Source: Tanypteryx hageni (lineage: Eukaryota; Arthropoda; Insecta; Odonata; Petaluridae). From it: a DNA stretch of 64,000 bases. Where the stretch lies: the NCBI GenBank assembly GCA_028673005.1, contig CM054113.1:69731850-69795849 (forward strand), written 5' to 3'. Below the pieces are notes generated by a model that saw only the letters and a list, made by a program, of their open reading frames with translations, had not been told where the DNA came from and made no database searches. Each line of letters begins with the position of its first letter. Position 1 is the stretch's first letter. Below are positions 11,574 to 19,970 of the stretch, one piece after another. The position numbers and the translations under genes are program-made.

Positions 11574-12130
11574 TATTCAAAAAAACTTAATAAAATGCCT
11601 TTTAGAAATCCACGTAGCACACAAATAGATACAACTTACTTAAGTCCACATAACCCCAAGGAACCTCTATTTATAAAACCCGAACTGATCTACAGTTATT
11701 CGATTTATCTTCAGACCTGCTCAAATTTCTGATATAAATCTTAGCTGCATGCGAAATTAAACTGATTTTTCTGTAACATTGGAATTCATTTGCTTCATTC
11801 TTCTTCTTCAGAACGAACAAAATTAATCTGGTGAACCTCTTTGGCCACTCGCCCTCTTTGTATATTTTATGACAATATTAAAAACTCTCCTCATATCCTG
11901 CTTCCTTTGACCTTCTACAGGGAGGTCGTTAACTCCTACTACTGTCTTGGACTTCATGTCCCTAAGAGCCGTTTAAATTTTACTACCTAATATATCCGGG
12001 CCAACGCTGTCAGAGCCCACTTCTTCCTTCCATTCGATATAATTCCTCAATGTTCTCTATCCGCTTTTCCTCATGTCATTCAGCGTAGTCTAGATTTCAG
12101 AATCTTTCTAGAATATCTTACTTTTACATA
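11574..12130 (-). pseudogene. Antisense LINE, 5' half of reverse transcriptase (remnant)
   Basis: On the minus strand, frames give VGVNDLPVE (about 11920-11950), then GEWPKRFTRLILFVLKKKNE, then KISLISHAAKI, and near 11575-11640 VCYVDF followed by KAF. These are the early reverse-transcriptase boxes. The protein continues, after the 3.2-kb hAT interruption, at 8370-7290 with DDWRNRRFI. It has several frameshifts and is not functional. It is the same general LINE type as the copy at 61609-62925 (compare KYYRTISLLSHISKI and DWKDRRLIRNLY there). The clade is not assigned. Confidence 0.7.
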
Positions 12131-12338
12131 ATAAAGACTCTTACATCCATCGTGCAAGCATCACAATTATTTTTCCAAGAAAAAATACAGGTCTTCTATT
12201 GAAATGAACAGATTTAGGGATTTCAATCATTTATGAGGCCCAATAGCGTTCAATAACAGAGAAAAATGCCTCAAGGTTTCCTGACAATAAATTTTGGAAG
12301 GAAATATCTGTTTTTCGTTGCCTACATTAGGATTCACT

Positions 12339-12600
12339 AGGGAATTATCGAGCTCGCCTTATGGCTGAAAACAGAATCCAGAATAAGTACTTGAAAAAAT
12401 AAGTACATATCTTAGGTATCTCCAAAGGCCATAATAGGTATTGAAAAATTATATGCACATTTTGGCTACAATGTAGTCGCCTTCAGTGGTGATTAATCGA
12501 AAGTATATTCTAAAAAAGAACTTTTTTAGAATCTTTAAGTAGATAGGTAGTAGATTTTTTCAAATGCTTATTCTTGAATTTCCATTAAGATTATTTTGTA
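12339..12600 (-). repeat. Repeat copy with degenerate hammerhead-like motif
   Basis: Minus strand: CTGAAG, then a GC-rich stem built on CTAC/GTAG, then CCAAAAT (12455-12488). This is the same pattern as the better-preserved copies at 24000 and 35700 but with GAAA changed to AAAA and an altered junction. On the plus strand 12341-12370 reads GGAATTATCGAGCTCGCCTT then ATGGCTGAAA, nearly the same as 55655-55682. The same two modules at 55.65-55.92 kb show these are copies of one dispersed family. Confidence 0.55.
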
Positions 12601-13897
12601 GCGGTTCTCCCGGCGGAGAAACAAAAAAAAACAATCACCTCAAACACACCCCAGGCAGTGCGTAAACTAGTCCTGTTCCCAGGCCATATTCCATTTCGGC
12701 GACCGAAATTTTAAGTCGCAATTGGTTGAAATCGCATTTCTTGCATAACCACTCAATCCTGTGGCGATTTCGTCTACTCCGAAAAAAAAATGTAAAATAC
12801 GGTCTGAAGAGTTGGAGCAAGATCAATAAAAGTCGGAATTTCCGAAACCCTTCCCGAGAGAGAGAGAGAGGGGGGGGGGGGAGATAGAAAGGGGGAAAGG
12901 GGTTTGCTTAACTCATTGTAGTTTCTCGTTCATCTGGAGACATCCCGCCTCCCGTCGAGACAGTCCCAGAGCCCTGAGAGAAAAAATGGTTACCTCTTTT
13001 ACCTCCGCTGTGAGGATTTTAAGGGTGAAGGCGGGTTAGAGAGAGAGGGGGAGGGAGGGAGTGGGGCGAAAGAGTTTGATGAGATTCGGAGTTCTTTCCT
13101 CCGTATCGAGAGGTCTCCTGAATGGATTTCTCCCGATTTTTTTTCACCGTCGTTTAAATTGACAGCTCTGGTTATACGGACCGGGAAAATTCGATCGTTC
13201 CCGACGCTGAACGATGGCGTCGGACGAAGTCGTACGAGAGTTTAATTAAATGAAACGTCGGGGGACAATGGTCTCTCCTCCCTCGATCCTTCTTGCCATT
13301 CGAAATCGTTCGGATATTATTGAAAATAAAATCTCGTGCGGAGGCGGGCGCGTAAATTAGTTGAGTGCTGCAGGGGTAAATTATACGTTTTAAATGTCCT
13401 TCGCGATTGAATATAAAACAGAAATGGGAGGGAATAAAATGCTTAGCGTGATTCCGGAATCAAACATTTCCCGGGACTGTCGTAGAGACATGGTGCGTAA
13501 TTGAAAATTTTATTAACTTCGAATGATTAAAAAAAGGGAGAGAAATGAAATATTTGAAATTATGTGCGTGAAATCGTTTAAATGGGTAAAATTTGGTGGC
13601 GGAATGATATTTCAGAACAAATACGCAAAGAGAGGTTTAAAGGAGTCTTCCTCGAAAGTGTAGACACATGCAGAATTATTATCATTGATCGAGATAGGTA
13701 TATGATATAGAGAATATAAATAATGGTCTTATCACCAGAGGAAGACGGAATGAGCGCTACGAAGACGCTAAGGATATTTGAGGGATAAATGAAAGCCATG
13801 CACAGGTCATAGTAACAACTTTTGGCGCCCCAAAATGATCTAATAAAATTATAAGTTCGTCTTTTTAAAAGGGTATTTAATTAAACATAAACAATTA
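12600..13897. other. No gene seen; GA-rich patches
   Basis: Contains a (GA)n tract running into a G-run at about 12857-12882 and another purine-rich patch at 13035-13080. Positions 13080-13500 are moderately CpG-rich. Short open frames up to 73 codons have no recognisable content. Confidence 0.45.
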
Positions 13898-13923
13898 GCT
13901 TAATTAGTGATCACTAATTAAGC
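13898..13923. repeat. Perfect 26-bp palindrome
   Basis: The half-site GCTTAATTAGTGA is followed directly by its exact reverse complement TCACTAATTAAGC, with no spacer. A perfect 26-bp palindrome is unexpected by chance in this composition and could be a cruciform-forming site, a dyad protein-binding site, or the centre of a small inverted-repeat element. It lies 23 bp from the hairpin at 13947-14000. Confidence 0.8.
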
Positions 13924-13946
13924 AACTAAAAAACGAGTCGCTTTCA

Positions 13947-14000
13947 CTTGCAGGCTAGGCTCTGCTATAATGTTCACTATAGCAGAGTCTAGCCTGCAAG
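13947..14000. repeat. Hairpin: 23-bp arms, 8-nt loop
   Basis: Arms 13947-13969 (CTTGCAGGCTAGGCTCTGCT then ATA) and 13978-14000 are inverted copies with one difference, which would be a G-U pair in RNA. The loop is ATGTTCAC. Short matching bases (CGCTTT / GCGAAAA) extend the fold beyond a small bulge. The near-perfect pairing suggests a recent foldback insertion, as at 7566-7622, rather than a microRNA precursor. Confidence 0.75.
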
Positions 14001-14017
14001 CGAAAATAATTTGGGAT

Positions 14018-14420
14018 ATTTTGCTGCGCTGCATCTTCTACCAACCACCAGTTTGTTGAATTACTTGGTAACATGTGGATAGAAAATATGAAGGAAATAA
14101 ACTTGGTAAAGTGGAACTTTATCAATATTTCTTTCATATTTCCTAATATGGAGTTCCATCACGTGAAGGCTTCTTCAGTAAATTTTAACATGTAAATACA
14201 TATATTGGAAAGCACGAACAGGAATGTAAAATACGGCAAATAAAATGCGGGACTGTGATATCAAAGTTCGTTCTCAACAGGGATAGAGGAACGAGAACCA
14301 ATCTCAAAATTGAGAGTTGTTTGGAAAGGTTTGCTGAACTGTATCCTCTGCCACTCACCAATTTATTGATTTGCAGGGTGGTATGTGTACAAAGATGCAG
14401 AAATGAAATGTTCTAATTTT
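14018..14420. repeat. Pair of diverged direct repeats
   Basis: Positions about 14020-14075 (TTGCTGCGCTGCATCTTCTA) and 14329-14385 (TTGCTGAACTGTATCCTCTG) align over about 55 bp at roughly 70% identity. A further weak match is at 22545-22610 (CTCTGCCACCCACCATGTAC). Between the two copies is an inverted GGAACT/AGTTCC pair, with ACTGAAGAAGCCTTCACG on the minus strand near 14160-14177. That last piece could be a very degenerate relative of the hammerhead-like family, but lacks a clear GAAA. Confidence 0.4.
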
Positions 14421-15474
14421 TTAAATTTTATTGTTATATCTAGAAACTCGAAGCGTGTTATTCAAAGCATACCGCTCAAATTTCGATCATAGTTTCTACA
14501 AATTTCAATTGCAGGCATTGACAATAATGCAACCCTATAATTTGATAAATAATAATAAGGGGCAGATCGGAAAAACTCGCAAGCCTTATTTTAGGGACTT
14601 TTCGCTTAAAGAAATCGGAATTGCCTCTCGAGAGATCCTTACAAATCCGCCTCGTCTTTTCCTAAGCTCCTCTTATCGCCTCGACATCTGCCATCTCACA
14701 TGCAACAAATTAAATCGATTCCCAGAAATCGTCAAGGAGAAGATTTAAGCTGGGAAAATCCCACGTCATTAGCGGGGATGTCTTGAGCACTCGACCGTGG
14801 CTTATAAAGTCAGTCAGTGGTCCCCGTAAAAGTCGCTAAGCCATGCTGGACTACGCAGGAGTCAAACGGTGCTGGACAAAGGGAAGGGGGAAGGAGGTAC
14901 CAGGGTAAGAGCGAAAGGGGTAGGGGCAGCTGAGATACAAATCGCGCGAGTTAAGAGGGTTGTGTGCGTGTGTGTGAGAGAGAGGCTTAGCAGGTAGAGT
15001 GAGGAGGGCTTCGAGAGGAGGTGGGCTGCCGTGGTTACTTTTCGTGTATAGAAAGGGTTGGGGGAGGCGGCAAGAAGAGGAGGGGATTTTTAGGAGAGCG
15101 ATGAGGGCATATGGTGCACCCAAGGGGAGAAAGTCTAAACTGGGGGAGGTCGTGTGCCGTAGGCTTACTACGCGTTGGAAGTCAGTGCGGAAATTTTGAT
15201 CCGTACTCTTGTCTCTGTCTCTCTGTTTAACCCGGGGATATCAAACATGCGACTTGCCAGTTCAAAAAAACTGCTGCCTTCCCTTTGCTTTGATTTGAAG
15301 AGAGAATATAAAAAGTGACATGATGATAGTTTGTTTTTATTAAAAAATTAAACATTATTGGAGGAAAATTTCATTTTTAGCGCAATACTTAGGGTCATTA
15401 TTGCTACATGCGTTCCGCTATATATTTAAAGGTATATTTGTTACAAATGCGATTTGAGTTCAAGAAACCTGCTA
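14421..15474. other. No supported gene; purine-rich patch
   Basis: Open frames at 14431-14748 and 14851-15199 show no familiar motif. Positions 14875-15160 are purine-rich on the plus strand (GGGGAAGG-like runs), mirroring other GA/CT islands in the window. Confidence 0.4.
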
Positions 15475-16250
15475 TTAACGTGGAGTCAGGCTGACTCCAC
15501 ACCACATATTATGCATCATAGCTCTGACTCATTTTACAATATTGCTCCGGTGACTTCAGTAACTTTAAATGAAGTGATGACTAATGCACCTCCCAAATCT
15601 TAACAGTGTACCGCGAGCTGTTGGTGAAATAGCTTATAGTAATTTTTGTGTGGAGTCAGGTTGACTCCACGTTAGTAATTGTGCTTATATAGTGCACCAT
15701 TCGTACAAAAATAGTACAAAAATGACGCTATCAAATTTTCTAAAAAGATTGGCTAGGGACTTAGTTATTCCCCACTTGCATATAAGAGCAACAAATTATC
15801 GGATTTCTAGTGATGCAAGGAGGAGAATATGTGCGGTTTTAGACATTCCTTTCAAGGAAGGCATAGGCGAGTAGGAGCTTCTTGAAAAGAGGGTTTACTG
15901 CTCCATCTGCGATCCAAAACTGAAGAGGAAGACCACCTTTGTACTAAATGTAAACGGCCATTTTGTCTCACATGTGCCAAATAATATGTTCCGATTTTGT
16001 TCAGGAGTGACTTTGAGATTTTCAGCTACAAGGTTTTTAACATTGTTCATTTTTAAAAAATAAAAATAAATTTACAATTATTTATACTTTTATTATTTTA
16101 ATACCTCCTTCCTAGAAGCTCAATCGTTAACTCCATCTAGCGAAAATGTTTAAATAAAAAAAATTGCTGTCGTTATAGAAAAAAATATAAAGGAGTCTGT
16201 GTGACTCCACGTTAGTAGTTGAGTGATATTTTGTTCACGTTAGTAGTTAA
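15475..16250 (+). mobile_element. piggyBac-like element remnant with TTAA ends
   Basis: The 776-bp segment begins with TTAACGTGGAGTCA (TTAA at 15475-15478) and ends with GTTAGTAGTTAA (TTAA at 16247-16250), the target tetranucleotide of piggyBac transposons. Inside is the 3' end of a piggyBac-type transposase gene. An unusual feature is a near-palindrome GTGGAGTCAGG/CTGACTCCAC at 15480-15500 that recurs at 15650-15670 and as a degenerate copy at 16192-16210; the last two are each followed by GTTAGTA. The element lost most of its transposase, including the catalytic domain. Confidence 0.65.
15692..15984 (+). pseudogene. piggyBac transposase C-terminus (remnant)
   Basis: A 60-codon frame contains LSNFLKRLARDLVIPHL and ends at TAG (15872-15874). 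The same frame continues with YCSICDPKLKRKTT. After a one-base shift it reads CTKCKRPFCLTCAK, stopping at TAA 15982-15984. Two CxxC pairs in this position match the C-terminal cysteine-rich zinc-binding domain of piggyBac transposases. The DDE catalytic core is missing. Non-functional because of the deletion, stop and frameshift. Confidence 0.7.
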
Positions 16251-16289
16251 GGGTTAGCCCCTCAACGTGTAATGAGGAGTACTATAAAC

Positions 16290-16455
16290 TTTTATTTATT
16301 TTTCTAAAACTATCTCATGAGCAGCACTTTACTGTCTTTTACAGTGAGGTAAACAAGGATAACAAAGACGAACACATATGACCATGATTTCGGCAGGATT
16401 TGAAACCGCGACACAATCATTGGCTGCTAAACAGTAAAGCTCTATCAAGGCCGGA
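16290..16455 (-). repeat. tRNA-derived SINE (minus strand)
   Basis: On the minus strand there is a tRNA-like head with GATAGAGCTTTACTG (A-box-like) and GGTTTCAAATCC (B-box-like, 16395-16410). A body with CATATGTGTTCGTCTTTGTT follows, then an A-rich AAAATAAATAAA tail near 16290-16305. The body matches the plus-strand copy at 24105-24300, which has TGTATGTGTTCGTCTATTGT and a similar tail. Confidence 0.65.
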
Positions 16456-16464
16456 AAAAATTCT

Positions 16465-16577
16465 CCCAGAAGTGGGATTCAAACCCACGCCCTCTTGCAA
16501 GGACCAGAATTCACAGAAATCGACATAATGCGAGCAAACCTTGAGTCTAGCGGCTTAGAACGCTTGGCTATCCTGGC
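16465..16577 (-). pseudogene. tRNA-Leu(CAA)-like pseudogene with intron
   Basis: The minus strand gives a full tRNA-Leu(CAA) outline. Acceptor strand GCCAGGA pairs with TTCTGGG at six of seven positions. Anticodon arm CTAGA-CTCAAG is followed by about 30 bp of intron-like sequence, then TTCTGG. A long variable arm precedes an intact T arm GTGGGTTTGAATCCCAC. An intron right after the anticodon CAA is usual for eukaryotic tRNA-Leu(CAA). The D arm is damaged: its stem has a mismatch and the conserved GG is changed, weakening the A box, and the first acceptor pair is lost. It sits directly upstream (in its own orientation) of the SINE at 16290-16455, so it may be the head of a longer SINE. Confidence 0.7.
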
Positions 16578-16720
16578 ATCTTAAATATATGAAGTCACAC
16601 AGCCCACTTCCGTACTCATCGCGGGCCACAGATCATCTCTTTGCCTATCGCCAGGGGCATTTTTAAGACTTCAAACTACTATGAACAATTTTCTTAGACG
16701 GCCCTTTTGTACTGATAAAT

Positions 16721-16920
16721 GACGGGAGTTCCTGTGACTTGAAGTTAAGAAGTAGTGTATAGGAAATGGAATCAAAAAGCTTATATTTTTGTATTAAGTA
16801 AACCCAATTTTTATTATGTAATTTGGGTATTATGCATTGAGTTGTGATGGGGACCCGCTGCCACCGGGACCTGCTCCCAATTTTAGCGTTTATGTGAATA
16901 ATAATAATAATATAATAAGA
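16721..16920 (+). mobile_element. 5'-truncated LINE tail
   Basis: Nearly identical to 11088-11275: GACGGGAGTTCCTGTGACTT, the TATTTTTGTATTAAGTAAAC segment and GCCCGCTGCCACCGGGACC. It ends in an AATAATAATAATA tail. This is the 3' end of the same CR1/jockey-like LINE family as 8545-11290, without coding sequence. No clear target duplication was found. Confidence 0.85.
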
Positions 16921-18788
16921 ATTCGCATTTTCATTTTCAAAATGTCTAAATTTTAATTTATGTAATTAATTTAATTGGATTTAACGTAGTGCCTAATGTG
17001 CAAATAAAGATAAAAATATTTATTGACAGTGATTCCGATGTTTATGATCACAAAGGCAAGCTTCTGAGCAAGAATCAACACGCAGGTCGCGCCATTTGTG
17101 AATTACTTTGTGGTCCGCTATATTAGGGACGCGTCGGTGTATTACAGCAATTGCACCTACGTTAAAAACTCCCCTCCCTATCGCGAGCCACATGCATTCG
17201 AAAATATAGTCGAAGAATAATTTTTAAAAGCTATCTATAAAAATACACGCGATATTTTGCCGTTCTTATATCTAGCGACTTCCCTGACCGAATTTGTTGG
17301 GAATGACCTTATATTGAAGCTCTAATCGTCCATTAGCCACAAAAATTATCAAAACATTTAAAAGTTCAACAGGAGCTTTGTAATACTCAATATGAAACGC
17401 TTATTCTGCCACTCTGTGCTGTGCTAACGTGTTTAAACCTACTTCCCAACTAGCTAAAAAATTGAATTTGAAGGAATGCTTCAAGCGCGCATTAAAAGTC
17501 AATGACAAAAAAAGCTCCGAAAAAATATCCGGGTTTGACTTGAGGATAAAATTTCTGTTCCAGTAAGGTAACACGTAAAAAGCTATTTTTCGACGTAGAA
17601 GCTTTCGTAATGTTTATGTTGTAAATCATTGTTATATAATTAGCTTTAAATTTATTATCTATTATAGGAATGGAGATGTATATTGTCTTTATATTCTCTG
17701 TTTTCATTATATGTCACAATATGTCCTTGATTTGTTAAACTCATAGCAGGTCGTATGAAAGCACTCGGCGGGTTGTAGTTTGGCCACCACTTAGAATACC
17801 AATCCAACCAAGTCTTCACACGGATAAATAATCTTATAAATATTTTAGTGTGTATGTGCACGTATGTATGTTCTTTATACGTTTTTACACCGTTGAATCT
17901 ATCGAATTCAAAGGTTTCATGGGTCATCCTATGGACCAAAGGAAGAACTTGGTCTAGGTTTGCAGACCGTGGGGTATCTTATACCCCATGGGGTTAATAA
18001 AATACTATTTCCATAAGAATGCATGAGAAATGGTTTGGAGAAGCTCCAAAATGCCATACAGCCCTTCACTGATGTGGATATAAATATACCTAAATATTAA
18101 CATACGATCACGGGAAATGGCTTATTTTACGCACGAAAGACTGAATATTTTAATTATGTTCATGTTTTGCGGTATTACACGATAAATCGCTCTAAATTAT
18201 CCTTTAAGCGCAAAATTTGTTAACATTTTCCAGGCGGCAACAAAGCTAAGTTTCTTAATCGTTGTCCTCTTCAAAGAGAGATAGCCACGTAAAGATTAAT
18301 GCAAGGAAAATCCACGCCATGACGCGCTCTAGAGGAAGAATAGCCAACGCCAAGATAAAGGAACAAATGGATTCATGCCTAAATATAGTCTATGAATATT
18401 TTTAAAGTGAGTCAAATGATTTTCAAGGAATATTAATGCATTGATATCTTTTACCATTAACATTGAAAGATTTCTCGCAACGTAAATGGAGATGTCTACT
18501 TACATTTGTTCGGTAACCAAGAAGTTGTTTATTGTTTAGGTTTTGGTTAATAGTATTGACATAATCCACATAATTTTATTGCTGCTTTAAAGTCTTCGGT
18601 GCATCTATCCATGTGAATATTAAGTATGACGTTAATGCGTAATTATATCAATGAGAAAACTTTACAATACAATACATATAATATTAAATATTAATGTAAA
18701 CATCGCTTGCGTAATTAAGGAATGGGGAACGTTTGGTAAACTTGGGGTACCCAACAGCGAAAGTAAGTAAATTTCAGAATTTATTGTA
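16921..18788. other. No gene or repeat recognised
   Basis: AT-rich DNA. The minus-strand open frames at 17492-17707 and 17655-17939 overlap one another and contain no recognisable motif. Nothing else is supported. Confidence 0.4.
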
Positions 18789-18905
18789 TTATTTTTATTG
18801 TAATATGACATCAAAAGTTATATATCAATAAAAATAATAAATAATAAAAAATCGTTTGCTAATTAAAATAAAAATTTCCCGAGCGAAGCCGGGCTTTTCA
18901 GCTAG
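18789..18905 (+). mobile_element. Helitron-like 3' terminus
   Basis: AT-rich DNA leads into CCCGAGCGAAGCCGGG (a short hairpin), then CTTTTCAG and CTAG at 18902-18905, followed by T. A GC-rich hairpin close to a terminal CTAG with T as the next base is the standard layout of insect Helitron 3' ends. The 5' end was not located. Confidence 0.55.
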
Positions 18906-18986
18906 TGATAAATATTTAGCGAACGCGCTGAACATTTTTGTTACAATTGAACATAACTTAATACAAGTGTGTGAATAAAATATATC

Positions 18987-19620
18987 GGGGAGCCGGTGGT
19001 GTAGTGGGTAGAGCAGAGTTACGCAATTCAAAAGTTGACACGGGCCAAAATCGACCTTCATTGGACCTAGGCGGGCCACGCTATGAAAGTTTTGCATATA
19101 AAAATTGAAGTAAACTATTTTAGATTCAGTAATTACCATAACAACTTCTACATGCAATTTTTATGCGACAAAGATGAGGCGACGAACAAATATAATTTAC
19201 TTAATGGAAGATGTTGCACCGTTTTTCTCTAACCATTCCACTTATATCCGGAGTAATGCTGGTAGTTGTTGTTCTTAGACTCTCTCTTAAACTCGGATCT
19301 GTCAGTGCTGAACGTAATGGAGCTTTGTGTAATTTCATAAGAGAATGTTTTTTCACAAATGCGATAAATATCTATAACAAATTTTACTTGTATTTTTTAC
19401 GGAAAAGGCAAGCACCAGCTGAGTTAAATCCTGCCGAGCCAACCAAAATGTGTCGGCGGGTAAAATTTAGGCCGCGGGCCGTATTTTGTGCACCCCTGGG
19501 TTAGAATGTTGGCTCCGCCAGCTAAAGCGATACCAGGTTCGAATCCCGTAGGATTTTTTCCGAGGACGCCTGGCCCCCTATTTGTGCGTGTTGGAACTAA
19601 GGATACGAGGACGAGCCAAT
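18987..19620 (+). repeat. tRNA-derived SINE apparently split by a hAT-like insert
   Basis: An A-box-like TGGTGTAGTGGGTAGAGC lies at 18997-19014 and a B-box-like GGTTCGAATCCCG at 19536-19548. In an intact SINE they should be tens of bases apart, not 520. The extra DNA ends at about 19499 with GGCCGCGGGCC and GTGCACCCCTG, a typical hAT terminus. The left terminus is unclear (possibly near 19030, GACACGGGCCAAAATCG) and no convincing 8-bp duplication was found. The open frame 19211-19504 lies in the insert and shows no hAT domain. Confidence 0.5.
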
Positions 19621-19899
19621 AAGAAAAAGAGAAATGAGGAGCGCGCTCAAATCAACACTCGGTCCTTCGGAAGGGGCGTTAAGCCGTTGGCCCCCTTGGC
19701 GCTCTTCGAGCAGGACAAAAGCCGGCACCAGGTTTCTTTCCTACCTTTCTATCCGGCTATTCGTTGCACTACCCCTTAGATGCGCGCGTAAGGCAAGAGG
19801 CGAATCAACTGGGCTCAAAATAACAAAAATAAAATATAATGTGAAATTTTCTATGATCTGTTAAATAACGCGAGGAATTTACCCACATAAAGGTTGTCA

Positions 19900-19970
19900 A
19901 CCTTGATTTCTGGGCAAGTTAAACATTCCGATCACTAAAGGTCGAAGTTCAAACCCCGGACGGAATATGG
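19900..19970 (+). repeat. tRNA-like B-box fragment
   Basis: GGTCGAAGTTCAAACCCC (19942-19959) resembles a tRNA T arm and B box. Upstream bases lack a convincing A box, so this is at best a SINE fragment. Confidence 0.35.

Noticed and set aside
13947..14000. A microRNA precursor
   Set aside because: Arms are almost perfectly complementary with a short loop and no extended imperfect basal stem; fits a foldback repeat better.
14150..14180. An eighth hammerhead-like motif (ACTGAAGAAGCC on the minus strand)
   Set aside because: No matching stem II partner and no GAAA at the expected distance.
15480..15670. The repeated GTGGAGTCA palindromes as a CRISPR-like array
   Set aside because: Only two clear copies with unequal spacing, inside a piggyBac remnant in a eukaryotic genome.
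16465..16577. A functional tRNA-Leu(CAA) gene
   Set aside because: The anticodon and T arm are intact, but the D arm, A box and first acceptor pair are damaged and it adjoins a SINE; called a pseudogene.
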